DNA of 64,000 nucleotides from Bacillaceae bacterium IKA-2 (GTDB taxonomy: Bacteria > Bacillota > Bacilli > Bacillales > Anaerobacillaceae): NCBI GenBank assembly GCA_031761875.1, contig CP134492.1, positions 1,798,001 to 1,862,000 on the forward strand, read 5' to 3'. Shown piece after piece: positions 52,673 through 62,800 of the stretch (position 1 is its first letter; each line of letters starts with the position of its first letter). The notes under the pieces were generated by a model that worked only from the letters and a program-made list of their open reading frames with translations, was not told where the DNA came from and made no database searches. Both the position numbers and the translations under genes were made by a program.

Positions 52673-53970
52673 AAGGACAATCTCTAAAAGATCTCCAACA
52701 AAAAATAGGCTATAAATATACGTTCGACTGTGTCCAATGTGCCTATTGTCTTCCAGTATGTCCTACTTATGAAACAATGGGAATAGAAACACATAGTCCA
52801 AGAGGACGGATTAACTTAGTAAAAATGGTAGCCGAAGGGCAAATGGAAATTGAAGACTTGCGTGAACCTATAGAAAAATGTCTTGGTTGCCAAGCATGTG
52901 TCACTGCTTGTCCGACCGATACCCAATACGGAAGAATTTTAGAAGGTGCTAAAGAGGTTTTAAACGATTGGGAAAAGAAATCTATCTCTAAAAAGATAAC
53001 CGAAAAAATTGTCATTGGTAAGCTGTTTCCATCTTCAAGTGGGATGGATATGATTGGCCATATAATGTGGGGGTACGAGAAGACAGGACTACAAAAATTG
53101 GCAAGAAAAACCGGTCTCACCTCTCTGGCTCCTATGCGCTTAGGTAAGTTTGAGCAAGTGCTACCTTCACCAGTTGCACCAAAAGAACGCAAGTCAAGAA
53201 AAAACTATTATCCTGCTAAGGGAAAAGTCCAGTTAACAGTTGCCTTGTTTACCGGATGTATCATGGATAGTATGTTTTTTACAACAAACCAAAATACGAT
53301 TAAATTATTAAATCATGCAGGTGCAAATGTATACATTCCAGAAGAACAGACATGTTGCGGTGCTTTACACTCCCATTCTGGTGAAGCTAACGAAGCTAGA
53401 AAATTAGCTATACGTAATATTAAGGCTTTTGAAGAGTACAATATTGATTATGTAGTAAATAATGCAGGAGGATGTGGGGCTCAGTTATCGGAATATGAAC
53501 ACCTATTATCCGAAGAACCTGAATGGAAAGCTAGAGCACATTTGTTTGTACAAAATTCGAAAGATATTAGCACAGTCTTATGGGATTTGGGCGGTATACA
53601 GTTATTAGAAGCGAAAGAAGAAGTAGTTACGTATCAGCCATCATGTCATCTTACTCATGTACAAAAAGTAACTAGGGAGCCAAAGGCGTTGATTGAAACA
53701 ATTCCTGGTGTCATCTTTAGAGAAATGAAAGATGAACAAAAATGTTGTGGTTCTGCAGGAATTTATAATATTGTCAACTATGAAGAATCTATGGATATAC
53801 TGGATGTTAAAATGGATCACATGAAACCAACAAAAGCTAATACAATCGTTACAACAAATCCTGGTTGTTTATTGCAAATGAAAATGGGGATTAAACGAGA
53901 AGGGTTGGAAGACAGTGTGAGGGCTGTGCATTTAGTTGACTTCCTAGCTGAAAGATTACTAGAAAACTAG
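52669..53970 (+). CDS. Fe-S subunit of hydroxyacid oxidase, GlcF-like
   Basis: The 433-residue protein has two 4Fe-4S motifs near the N-terminus (CVQCAYCLPVCP and CLGCQACVTACP) and two CCG domains (QTCCGALHSHSG and QKCCGSAGIYN), the GlcF/LldE-type layout. It accepts electrons from the GlcD-like flavoprotein and passes them to the quinone pool at the membrane. The ATG overlaps the upstream stop (ATGA), so the pair is translationally coupled. It is the last gene of the operon, with a terminator at 54004. Confidence 0.9.
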   Translation: MKGQSLKDLQQKIGYKYTFDCVQCAYCLPVCPTYETMGIETHSPRGRINLVKMVAEGQMEIEDLREPIEKCLGCQACVTACPTDTQYGRILEGAKEVLNDWEKKSISKKITEKIVIGKLFPSSSGMDMIGHIMWGYEKTGLQKLARKTGLTSLAPMRLGKFEQVLPSPVAPKERKSRKNYYPAKGKVQLTVALFTGCIMDSMFFTTNQNTIKLLNHAGANVYIPEEQTCCGALHSHSGEANEARKLAIRNIKAFEEYNIDYVVNNAGGCGAQLSEYEHLLSEEPEWKARAHLFVQNSKDISTVLWDLGGIQLLEAKEEVVTYQPSCHLTHVQKVTREPKALIETIPGVIFREMKDEQKCCGSAGIYNIVNYEESMDILDVKMDHMKPTKANTIVTTNPGCLLQMKMGIKREGLEDSVRAVHLVDFLAERLLEN

Positions 53971-54003
53971 TTAAAATCCGATGAGATTTTTTTACTGAAA
54001 TAC

Positions 54004-54046
54004 AAAACCGATAAGCTAATCCATATGGATTAACTTATCGGTTTTT
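54004..54046 (+). terminator. Terminator of the TRAP-linked operon
   Basis: AAAACCGATAAG-TAATCCA pairs with TGGATTAA-TTATCGGTTTT with one unpaired base on each side; T's follow. Confidence 0.85.
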
Positions 54047-54402
54047 CTTCTAAAAGAAAGCACACGCAACCAGCGGTGTACTGTGCCACTTCTTCAACTT
54101 TGAATGCATTTGTCGCATACTCCTCAATGTATGTTTATTGTTCACTTGAAAACAGGCAATAATTATATCTGTATCGCATGTACAAGAGTACAGGTGGATC
54201 CTTTTTTTTGCGTGGTGAAATAGCGTCGAATTTTCATATATGTATTAAATAAAAAGGTCTGAAGTAGTATAATGGGAATACATGGGATCAATAGAGGAAA
54301 TGCGCCGACATATATAGGCTTTTAGGAAAGACCAAATAAATTTTGCCTTAAGTTCGCTAAGCCAGCTCAAGACATGACGACTACTAAGAGGGGGAGAGCA
54401 AA
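54047..54402. other. Non-coding stretch
   Basis: No gene is supported. On the minus strand, about 35 codons ending near 54040 read like a protein fragment (EEYATNAFKVEEVAQYTAG) but have no start or ribosome binding site. The 3' part is the presumed promoter region of the methyltransferase. Confidence 0.4.
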
Positions 54403-55191
54403 ATGAAAGAAATTGAAACAAATAAAAAAGCATGGGGACTAATTGCCGAGGACCACTACAAAGCTTTTAAAAAGCGACTTGAAAAGGAAACGTCTTTAAT
54501 AAACAACGTTATTACAAAAGAACTAGGAAATATTTCTGGTAAAAAAATAATTCATTTACAATGTAACACTGGAGCGGATACAATTTCGCTCGCACGAATG
54601 GGTGCTACTGTTACTGGTGTTGATCTTGCTCCGGAAAACATTTATTATGCAAATAAGCTTGCTGAAGATTTTAATGTTAATGCAACCTTTATCGAATCGG
54701 ATATTATGGATTTAAAATCAATCCACCATGAAAAATATGATATTGTCTTTACGTCAGAAGGAGCGATTGGCTGGCTGCCGGACTTAAAAAAATGGGGAGA
54801 AACCGTGAGACATTTGCTAAAGGATGATGGATTTGTTTATGTCAATGATGGTCATCCCTACTTTATGACACTAGATGAAGAAAAATTAAGAGAGAATCAA
54901 GTAACGATAAAATATCCTTATTTTAGTAAAACACCTGATCAGGACAATTCGATCGGTGGCTATGCCTCTGAACCAAAAGAAGCAACGAGTTATTTTTGGA
55001 TGTATACAGTGAGTGATATTATAAATGCTTTAAGTGAAGCCGGTCTAGTTATCGAATTCTTTAACGAGTTTGATTCGCTGGCCTGGAACAATGGTGGTAT
55101 GGAAAAGATAGAGAAGGGACTTTATCAATATCCATATTTTAAAGGGAAATTTCCATTTCAATTTAGTGTAAAAGCTACAGTGAGGAAATAA
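54403..55191 (+). CDS. Class I SAM-dependent methyltransferase
   Basis: The 262-residue protein has a Rossmann-like methyltransferase fold: IIHLQCNTGADTISLARMGATVTGVD (motif I to acidic loop) and YDIVFTSEGAIGWLPDL (motif IV). The LQCNTG variant of motif I is typical of a group of Bacillus/Actinobacteria small-molecule methyltransferases. GAGGGGGAGAG precedes the ATG. Acceptor unknown. The VOC gene follows after about 50 bases and may be co-transcribed. Confidence 0.85.
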   Translation: MKEIETNKKAWGLIAEDHYKAFKKRLEKETSLINNVITKELGNISGKKIIHLQCNTGADTISLARMGATVTGVDLAPENIYYANKLAEDFNVNATFIESDIMDLKSIHHEKYDIVFTSEGAIGWLPDLKKWGETVRHLLKDDGFVYVNDGHPYFMTLDEEKLRENQVTIKYPYFSKTPDQDNSIGGYASEPKEATSYFWMYTVSDIINALSEAGLVIEFFNEFDSLAWNNGGMEKIEKGLYQYPYFKGKFPFQFSVKATVRK

Positions 55192-55244
55192 AAGGTGCGG
55201 GAAAGAACTTAAAGATTATACTTAAGAATGAAGGGGTGCTTATC

Positions 55245-55637
55245 TTGATAAAAAAAATGGAGCATACAGCAATTATCGTTAAGAATATGGAAGAGTCAAT
55301 TAATTATTATATGGAAATGTTTGGATTTAAAATGCGAACTAGGGGAAGCAACGAACGAAGAGATATGGCGTTTTTGTATCATGAAAACTTACCACAGTTT
55401 GAAGTTGAATTAATTGAAGATTTAAAAAAAGATAGTGTATATGCAGAAGTAGGAGTTGTAAATCATCTTGCTTTTACTGTGGAAGACATTTATGTCGCAA
55501 TTGACTATTTTAAGAAAAAGGGAATTATCTTTAAATCACACTCGCCGAATATTGCAGTAGATGGAGCAAAAACGATTTTTTTCACTGGAATTAATGGTGA
55601 GTTACTACAACTTGTTCAGCCAACACGTACTTATTAA
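55245..55637 (+). CDS. VOC-superfamily (glyoxalase/dioxygenase fold) protein
   Basis: The 130-residue protein has two beta-alpha-beta-beta-beta modules of the vicinal oxygen chelate fold. Likely metal ligands are H in MEHTAIIV, H in VNHLAFTVED and E in NGELLQLVQP. The start is probably TTG 55245 behind AAGGGGTG; GTG 55236 lies inside that site and ATG 55257 is a further alternative. Members include glyoxalase I, epimerases and resistance proteins; the substrate cannot be told. Confidence 0.8.
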   Translation: MIKKMEHTAIIVKNMEESINYYMEMFGFKMRTRGSNERRDMAFLYHENLPQFEVELIEDLKKDSVYAEVGVVNHLAFTVEDIYVAIDYFKKKGIIFKSHSPNIAVDGAKTIFFTGINGELLQLVQPTRTY

Positions 55638-55750
55638 GCGTTATTTAAATAGTTTTTTGGAATTTCGCGTGTCACTACCGAGATGCGCGAGGCAATGGGG
55701 CCTCCTGAACTGATTTTACGATCAAAATATTAAGCGTTAAAGGAGGAGCT

Positions 55751-56314
55751 ATGAATAGTCGTTTTGTTGCAGTATTAGCATTAAAAATATTAGCGGTTTA
55801 TGTAATTATTCAGGCATTAAAGAACTTACCGATGTTTGTATCTACAACGCAGATGTTATTACAATTGAGAGAACCTGTCCCGAATGGGAGTTTTAGTATC
55901 GATGGAGGTAGTCTATTTTTATTTGGAGGTATAACACCTTTTTTATTGCTAGTGGTCATAGGCATTCTAATTTGGCTTTATGCTGAAAAAATATCAACTT
56001 ATATCCTTTTTAAACAGCAGGTTGAAGACATTAATACAAAAGAAGCTGAAGAACAGTTTTTAAAAGAATTGCAGGTTGTCCTATTTTCTTTAGTAGGCTT
56101 ATTAGTATTAGTTCATTCCCTCCCACAAGTGTTTACTATTATCCCAAACTTAGTCTTGCTCTCTGATGAATATACAAGAACTAATTATCCTGGGCAAATG
56201 CATACAATTTATTGGTCGATAGGATTAATTATTCAAATTGGAATTGGTTTTTATTTATTTTTCGGATCAAAGGGCCTAGTTGGATTAGTTAAGAAGATAC
56301 GTGATTTTGATTGA
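55751..56314 (+). CDS. Membrane protein of unknown function
   Basis: The 187-residue protein has four predicted membrane segments (about 5-22, 55-77, 107-127 and 150-172) and a central charged cytoplasmic loop (about 80-105). I do not recognise the family. A strong AAAGGAGGAGCT ribosome binding site precedes the ATG, so it is probably expressed. It lies between the VOC gene and the TetR-ABC operon with no clear link to either. Confidence 0.7.
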   Translation: MNSRFVAVLALKILAVYVIIQALKNLPMFVSTTQMLLQLREPVPNGSFSIDGGSLFLFGGITPFLLLVVIGILIWLYAEKISTYILFKQQVEDINTKEAEEQFLKELQVVLFSLVGLLVLVHSLPQVFTIIPNLVLLSDEYTRTNYPGQMHTIYWSIGLIIQIGIGFYLFFGSKGLVGLVKKIRDFD

Positions 56315-56372
56315 CTTACAGATAGATGAAATGGATCTTTTGTTGTGAATTTGGCTACAACCTACTGGTATA

Positions 56373-56457
56373 GAAAGTAACGATAAGAGCGAGATCGTGC
56401 CCTTTGATCAGTAATCCCGTGACTGAAGGTAAAGATAAGGGTCAGATCGTGCTTTTG
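56373..56457 (+). repeat. Two direct repeats of about 33 bp in non-coding DNA
   Basis: 56373-56405 and 56425-56457 share GAA-GTAA-GATAAG-G-AGATCGTGC with about eight mismatches. The stretch 56315-56655 has no gene other than this repeat and the TetR operator. Origin unknown. Confidence 0.45.
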
Positions 56458-56616
56458 CTAATTTCTGTGTGATTTATACAGCCAATTTTTAGTTTTTCTC
56501 CACGTTATCTGAACCCGTAATGCTTATTGTCGGTATTCTTTTTTTTCTTCCCATATAAAACCTCGAGTAATGATGTAGTTACAAGAAAAATTAATTTTCA
56601 AAAAAACTATCGATAT

Positions 56617-56634
56617 TATGACACACCTGTCATA
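56617..56634 (+). promoter_or_regulatory. TetR-type operator
   Basis: TATGACA-CACC-TGTCATA is a 7-bp inverted repeat with a 4-base centre, 22 bases before the TetR start. It probably mediates autorepression. Confidence 0.6.
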
Positions 56635-56655
56635 TTCTAAGAAAGGATTGATGAA

Positions 56656-57285
56656 TTGCCAACGCAAACATTTTTCAATTTACAAAACGATAAGCGGGAG
56701 CGGATTATCATCGCTGCCACTGAGGAGTTTGCCACGTATTCTTTTAATCAAGCCAGTATTGCTAGAATTATTGAAAAGGCGGGAATATCGCGTGGAAGCT
56801 TTTATCAGTATTTTACTGATATTAAAGATGTATATAGGTATATTTTTGAAAAGGCGGGTCAAGAAAAGCTTATTTATATTTATGACGTTGTTGGAAAAAT
56901 AAATGAGTTAAATACTTTTGTGATTATGAAAGAGCTTTATAAAGCGGGGATTCGTTTTGCCAATGATCATCCCAAATTAGCGCAAATGGGCAATAAATTT
57001 TACAAGGAAGAAGCGAGTGTGAGAAATGAAGTGGTTGCTAACTTAGTTGAAAAATCATATTTGTTTTATGAAGATTTGTTACAAAAGGGAATCGAGAAAG
57101 GAGATGTGAACCCAAAGGTTGATGTGAAAATTGCCTCGAGATTATTTTATACTATGAATTTAGCAGTTGTAGAGAATTTTTTGGAAAGTATCGAGCAGGA
57201 GCACTTTTTTGATGATGTCGAAGGTTATTTACTCGAAGTAGACAAAATGCTCTACATTTTAGAACATGGGCTAGGAAAAAAGTGA
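56656..57285 (+). CDS. TetR/AcrR-family repressor
   Basis: The 209-residue regulator has an N-terminal helix-turn-helix: RERIIIAATEEFATYSFNQASIARIIEKAGISRGSFYQYFTDIKDVY (about 13-59). The C-terminal ligand domain is helical and not diagnostic. The start is TTG with AGAAAGGA about 9 bases upstream. It likely represses itself through the site at 56617 and the downstream ABC exporter genes (57416-59712). The inducer is unknown and may be the exported compound. Confidence 0.9.
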   Translation: MPTQTFFNLQNDKRERIIIAATEEFATYSFNQASIARIIEKAGISRGSFYQYFTDIKDVYRYIFEKAGQEKLIYIYDVVGKINELNTFVIMKELYKAGIRFANDHPKLAQMGNKFYKEEASVRNEVVANLVEKSYLFYEDLLQKGIEKGDVNPKVDVKIASRLFYTMNLAVVENFLESIEQEHFFDDVEGYLLEVDKMLYILEHGLGKK

Positions 57286-57415
57286 TTAATTATCATCAAC
57301 TATTATAATTGAGCAACTAATTCATACTATTTTCGTCTAATTACCGATTATATTCTTCCTGGAGCCTTTTTTTACCAAATGAACAAAAATCAACTAAGCA
57401 AATGGGGGATTGAAG

Positions 57416-58270
57416 ATGTTTCAAGTGAAAAATTTAAGCTTTAAATATCCGAAGAACCAAGAGAATACGATAAATGATATTAGCTTTGAAATTAAAGAAG
57501 GTGAAGTGTTTGGCCTATTAGGACCAAGCGGAGTTGGAAAAAGTACAACACAAAAAATCTTAATAAAGCTACTGGCCAATTATCAAGGTGAAGTTCTTTA
57601 TAAAAATAAAGATTTAAAGTCATTTGGCAAAGAATTTTACGAAGATATCGGTGTTGGCTTTGAGATGCCAATACATTTTTCGAAATTGACTGCAAATGAA
57701 AATCTAGTATTCTTTAAAAAATTATATAAATCCAGCGCTAATACAGATGAGCTGTTAGAGCGGGTTGGATTGTATGAAGATCGCAATAAACAGGTTAATG
57801 AGTTCTCAAAAGGAATGAAGGTAAGATTGAATTTTGTTAGAGCACTATTAAATAAGCCGAAAATTCTCTTTTTAGATGAACCAACAAATGGACTTGATCC
57901 GAAAAACTCCCGGAACATTAAAGAAATCATCAAACAGTTTCAAAAAGAAGGTGGAACGGTATTATTGACGACGCATTTAATGAATGACGTTGATGAATTG
58001 TGTGACCGTGTAGCTTTTATGGCAAATGGAAAAATTGCAGAAATTAGTACACCGAAAAATTTGAAAGTTAAACATGGTGAACGAAAAGTAGAAGTAGAGT
58101 ATCGGGCAGAAAATGAAGTCGCGAAAGCGTCTTTTGATCTAGATGCACTAAGTACTAGTGAAGAATTCACACAAATTGTGAAAACGAAAGAAATTATAAC
58201 CATTCATAGTAAAGAATCAACCCTTGATGATATCTTTATCAAAGTGACTGGGGTGGGTATGGATGAGTAA
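57416..58270 (+). CDS. ABC exporter ATPase
   Basis: The 284-residue ABC ATPase has Walker A GPSGVGKST (36-44), signature FSKGMKVRLNF and Walker B ILFLDEPTNGLDP, with a C-terminal extension typical of ABC-2 drug exporters. The ATG at 57416 has AATGGGGGA upstream; TTG 57410 is also in frame. It powers the two permeases that follow. The one-ATPase, two-small-permease layout resembles the fluoroquinolone exporter Rv2686c-2688c type of Actinobacteria and its Bacillus relatives. Substrate unproven. Confidence 0.88.
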   Translation: MFQVKNLSFKYPKNQENTINDISFEIKEGEVFGLLGPSGVGKSTTQKILIKLLANYQGEVLYKNKDLKSFGKEFYEDIGVGFEMPIHFSKLTANENLVFFKKLYKSSANTDELLERVGLYEDRNKQVNEFSKGMKVRLNFVRALLNKPKILFLDEPTNGLDPKNSRNIKEIIKQFQKEGGTVLLTTHLMNDVDELCDRVAFMANGKIAEISTPKNLKVKHGERKVEVEYRAENEVAKASFDLDALSTSEEFTQIVKTKEIITIHSKESTLDDIFIKVTGVGMDE

Positions 58271-58988
58271 TTTTCTTGTTTTATTTGTTGGTGAGCTCCA
58301 GCGTATGAAAAAATATCATATTTTAGGAGCGAGCTTTGTAATTGCCTTGCTATGGATTACGATTTTACACTTAATAGAAATACAAAATGTAACGAGCATT
58401 TTTCCTTTATTGTTATTTTTGGATGCGACATCAATGTCAATTTTGATGATCGGTGTGACGATGTTTTTTGAAAAACAAGAAGGAAGTATGAAAAGTTTGT
58501 TAGTTTCCCCGATTAACAAGTTTGAATATATACTAGCGAAAACAGGGGCAAACGTTGTTTCTAATCTACTGACATTGACGATTTTATTTACGTATGCAAA
58601 AGTATTTAAAGATCTTGAACTAAGTTTGTTATGGTTAATCTTTGCGGTCATTATTATTTCGTTTTTTCATTCTTTATTAGGGTTTTTACTTACCTATTAT
58701 TCAAAAGACTTTACAGAATTGTTAATGGGGATGATGAAGTATTCGTTTGTATTTATTATTCCAGTGTTACTTGATCAAATCGGGTTAATAACGAATGATA
58801 TCTTCGCAAAACTGTTGTATATGATTCCAACAAAGGCTTCGATGGTCTTACTCAATGCTTCGACGGGAGCGGTCGAAACTTGGGAAATCGTCTTCTCAAT
58901 TATTTATTTAGTGATAATTTCTAGTGGGGTATTTTTCATTGTCTTGAAAAAGCATGATGAATTTGCTCTAAAAGAAAGTGGTGTGTGA
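58263..58988 (+). CDS. ABC-2 type permease, first subunit
   Basis: The 241-residue protein has six hydrophobic segments (about 20-38, 45-65, 100-118, 120-143, 155-175 and 210-232). FFEKQEGSMKSLLVSPINKFEYILAK is the ABC-2 cytoplasmic motif. It overlaps the ATPase gene by 8 bases and forms, presumably, a heterodimer with the 58990 product. Confidence 0.85.
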   Translation: MSNFLVLFVGELQRMKKYHILGASFVIALLWITILHLIEIQNVTSIFPLLLFLDATSMSILMIGVTMFFEKQEGSMKSLLVSPINKFEYILAKTGANVVSNLLTLTILFTYAKVFKDLELSLLWLIFAVIIISFFHSLLGFLLTYYSKDFTELLMGMMKYSFVFIIPVLLDQIGLITNDIFAKLLYMIPTKASMVLLNASTGAVETWEIVFSIIYLVIISSGVFFIVLKKHDEFALKESGV

Positions 58989-58989
58989 T

Positions 58990-59712
58990 ATGTACAAAAA
59001 CTTTATAGCGAGTGAATGGAAAAAATGGTTAAGAGACCCACTAATGAAATTTATGGTTTTTTACCCGATTCTTTTTGGAATTATCGGTCGTTATGTACTA
59101 CCACTAATTGCTGAAAACACAGGCTTTAGTATTGAAGATTCTGCAGATGTAATCGTTGTTATCCTGGTTTTATTAGTTCCTCATGTTTACGGGGCTTTAA
59201 TTGGCTTCTCTATTTTGGATGATCGTGACGATCATATCCTAACATCAATCGAAGTGACACCACTCGGAATCCACCAATTCTTATCGTTTCGAATGGCGGT
59301 CGTGTTTGCCCTCACATTTATTGCGACGACGTATGTAATCTGGTTTTCAAATATTGTTGATATGAGGTTAGTAAATATTTTAGCGATTGCTTTTTTGGTT
59401 TCATTTATCACTCCAATGACTGGCCTATTTATTAATGCTTTAGCAAAAAATAAAATAGAAGGATTTGCGGTCATGAAAGGGGCGGGAATGATCATTGTTT
59501 TCCCAATTGTAGCTTTGTTTTTCTTCGATAGTAAAGAACTGTTATTTTCATTTGCTCCTGGATTTTGGCCAGCTAAAGCAATTAGTAGTTTAATTCGCGG
59601 GGAAGAAATTCTCTTGCTAACTTATCACCAATACTATTTTTTGGGATTAGCTTATATTGTTTTATTAAACATTGTTGTTTACAAAATTTTCTTAACGAAG
59701 GTTAAGGTTTAA
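58990..59712 (+). CDS. ABC-2 type permease, second subunit
   Basis: The 240-residue protein has six hydrophobic segments, and DDRDDHILTSIEVTPLGIHQFLSFRM is the ABC-2 motif loop. ATG 58990 lies 1 base after the upstream stop and is preferred to GTG 58978. It completes the TetR-regulated exporter. A GGCATTGTAAA sequence just downstream (59719) resembles the end of the palindromic element at 11583. Confidence 0.85.
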   Translation: MYKNFIASEWKKWLRDPLMKFMVFYPILFGIIGRYVLPLIAENTGFSIEDSADVIVVILVLLVPHVYGALIGFSILDDRDDHILTSIEVTPLGIHQFLSFRMAVVFALTFIATTYVIWFSNIVDMRLVNILAIAFLVSFITPMTGLFINALAKNKIEGFAVMKGAGMIIVFPIVALFFFDSKELLFSFAPGFWPAKAISSLIRGEEILLLTYHQYYFLGLAYIVLLNIVVYKIFLTKVKV

Positions 59713-59783
59713 AACTTAGGCATTGTAAAGAAAATATATAGGAAGTAAATATTTCTAAAAATTACTGAAAGGGGGAATTGACG

Positions 59784-59849
59784 ATGACAATAATCGTTAA
59801 TGTTGTTGTGGAAATGAATAAAAGTGAGGTTAGACATATAAAAACATAG
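59784..59849 (+). CDS. Possible 21-residue leader peptide
   Basis: ATG at 59784 follows GAAAGGGGG by about 8 bases and reads a short peptide beginning MTIIVNVVVEMNKSEV and ending at TAG 59849, 14 bases before the ATG of the large GNAT fusion gene. The good ribosome binding site suggests translation; it could be a leader, a coupled small protein or the remnant of a first gene. Confidence 0.3.
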   Translation: MTIIVNVVVEMNKSEVRHIKT

Positions 59850-59863
59850 TGTAGGAGGATACG

Positions 59864-62800
59864 ATGAAGACATTGGAACAAGTGAAAATCGTTGAATATC
59901 ACGAAGGTTTTGCAAAAAGTGTCGCAATAATGTGGAATGAAAGCCGAGAAAATTGGGGTGGGGATTCCGTTGTGACAACAGAGCAAGATGTGATAGAAAA
60001 AGAAGTGAACTCGACGAATTTACATTTATTTTTAGCGATTGTTGGTGAAGAAGTAGTCGGATATTGTGGTCTATCAGAATATAGAGAAGATGAAGGTGCT
60101 CTTTATATTCCATTATTAAATGTCCATCCAGCTTATCATGGATTGAAGATCGGTAAACAACTTGTCCTGAAGGCAGTAGAAAAAACAGTGGCGTTAAATT
60201 GGCCTAGATTGGATTTGTTTACATGGCCAGGTAAAACAAAAGCAGTTCCACTTTATAAAAAGTGCGGCTTTTTTTGGGAAGAGAGAGATGATTCGACTCA
60301 TTTAATGAATTTTATCCCAACCGTTTTACAAGTCGAGGGGTTACGACCATTCTTTGAAAAGCATGATTGGTATTCCACTAGTCAACGGCATATCGACGTA
60401 AAGCCTGATGGCATAAAAGAGAAAGGTCATACTTTTTATGAGTACAAATGGGAAGCAAGTCAGCAATTTGTTCGAGTTCAGTTTGAACGAACAGGACGAG
60501 GGCTTCGGCTTATTGAAACAGAGGATTTTTTAGTGGAGATGGAGCTACCTGATTTTAAACTACTTGAAAAAGAAGAACATATCGTAACATACCGTGTTGT
60601 CAATAAAACAGAAACTCCGATAGCTGTTTCGGCGTTAGGAGTGCCAGCAGATATGGTAGATCATTGTTTTCAAGTGGAAATCGAAGTGAAAGAGGAGTGG
60701 ATCGGTCGTTATCCACTGAAACTAGCTATGCCTCAAAGTGAGCCTAATCCATGGAAAACTCATCCAGTTGTTTGTGCAAACTTGCAAATTAATGGACAGA
60801 CATTTCCATTAAAAATGGGTGTGTTTCCTAAAAAGGCTGGAAAGCTCGATTTACGATCAATAAAAAAAGCCTGGCGTATTAATCAAAAGGGAACGTTATT
60901 TCTTGATATCGAAAGTCAATTAGAAGAAGACGCGACTTGGACAATTAAGCTTCCAGTCAATGATGTCGTGAAATGGGAACACTCTGAAGTGAAAACGATC
61001 GTAACAGGATCATCTCGAGTTTCCATTCCGTTAGCTAGTCAGCTATTAAAAAATAACTTTTTCGCAAGTGAAGTAGAAGTGTTTGTTGAACGTTCAAGTG
61101 GTCAAAGGTTTTCATTTTACACCCGTATATCTTTAGCATTTCCCGGAAATGGTGCAAAGTTTGGTGGAGAAACGGATGAGCATTGGTACGGCTATAACGG
61201 TCCTTATTATGTGCAGATAGCTAAGAGAAATCATTTTCTCGAAATTGGTTCTGTACGTTCTAATCAAGATCCACTTATATTTCTTACTCCCAAACTAGGT
61301 AAACCTTATAGTGAGGAGTTTTCAAAGAAAGAAGCATCTTCTATTGAATATATTGAATGCCCTGAAGCACTTGTGATAAAAACTTCCTTAAATTCAGAGG
61401 CGTTTTCTCCACTTGTACTTAACACTTATTTTAAGATTTATGGAGATGGTTTAGTTGAATTAAATTATAAAGTGTTGAATCAGGGAAGGGAAGCTAAGAA
61501 CAATATTTCAGTTTTGCTACCGTTGGTTCCAAAACTCAATAACATGGCGATCCCGCAAAAAGATGGCGTCATGATAGGTGATGAAGTTAGCAATCCATTT
61601 ATGGACTACATTCGAGATAGAGATATTTCGGAAGGTTGGATTTTCGCTACAACACCTGAGGGAGAAACGATGGGAATTGCCTGGCCTAATGATGCTGTAG
61701 GACGAAAAGATGATTGGTATTTTGGTATTGAGTACACAATCGACAAAATCAAATCTAATGAAGAGATCTGTTTAGGACCGATTCAAGCTGGAGTTAATAT
61801 GGTAGCGACTTGGTCCGATTGGCGTGAATTTGTTGTAGGAGAAGAAGCGAAGAGTATGAAGGAATATCCGCTATTTGATTTGGAGGCGGCGGGTAGTGAG
61901 TTCATTTCAGCTGTCGATGAAACTGTAGACTATTCCTTTAATTCAATGCTTATTCCGTACATTCATGGTCGCTTAACACTAAAACATGAGGAAAGGACTT
62001 TTGTGAAAGAGGCAAGTATAGAAGAGTGCCTAACAAAAATCAATCTTCAATTGGATTTTCAAAAACCTGGTGTTAAATGTATTTCAGGTAATTTCCGTTC
62101 ACTAAGTCAAGTGGCACATTTTCATACACATCATTTAGTCAAAGGTAGACAAGAAATCAATATCTTTAAAAATGAGGATAGCTGGTCTGTTAACAATGGT
62201 GTCATTTCCTATAACGCATCTGCTACTTATTTTCCTGGGATTTATTCATTAAAGTTTAATGGAGTGGAAATATTTCATCATCAGTATCCACTGATTGAGC
62301 CAAAATCGTGGTGGAATCCATGGGGTGGAGGTTTACGTTATACGTTTGAAAACATAAGTGCGTATTCAATGTTAAAGGAAGAAACAACAATCGAAACGAT
62401 AACTAAGCTTGATCAGCATGGACATAGTTGGACAGGACTTTGCCTTTCTACAACATTCACAGAACATGAGACGATGAAAGGAATCACTCTTCGTCAATAT
62501 GCTTTAACTTTACCTGAGGTACCAGTTCTCGTCTTCTTTGGTGAAATTCATCAAAATTCGGGTAGAACATTCACAAAAGAATTATTAAAATTAGAAGCTT
62601 TTTTTAAACCAGCTGAGCAATTATCGTCTTGTTATGTGGAACTGCCAACAGCCGGTAAATTTCATACTTATTATTCTGGTGTAGAAGAACATGTATTAAA
62701 GGATACACCATTTGTAACTTTAGGATCTGACGAACGTAAAGACAAGGTAACGGTCATTCATTCTTGTACGAGAAAATCAGCCTCTGTCTATGTAAATAAA

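Noticed and set aside
54020-54140. Minus-strand protein-like stretch near EEYATNAFKVEEVAQYTAG
   Set aside because: About 35 codons, preceded by a stop and without a start; it overlaps the terminator of the TRAP operon.
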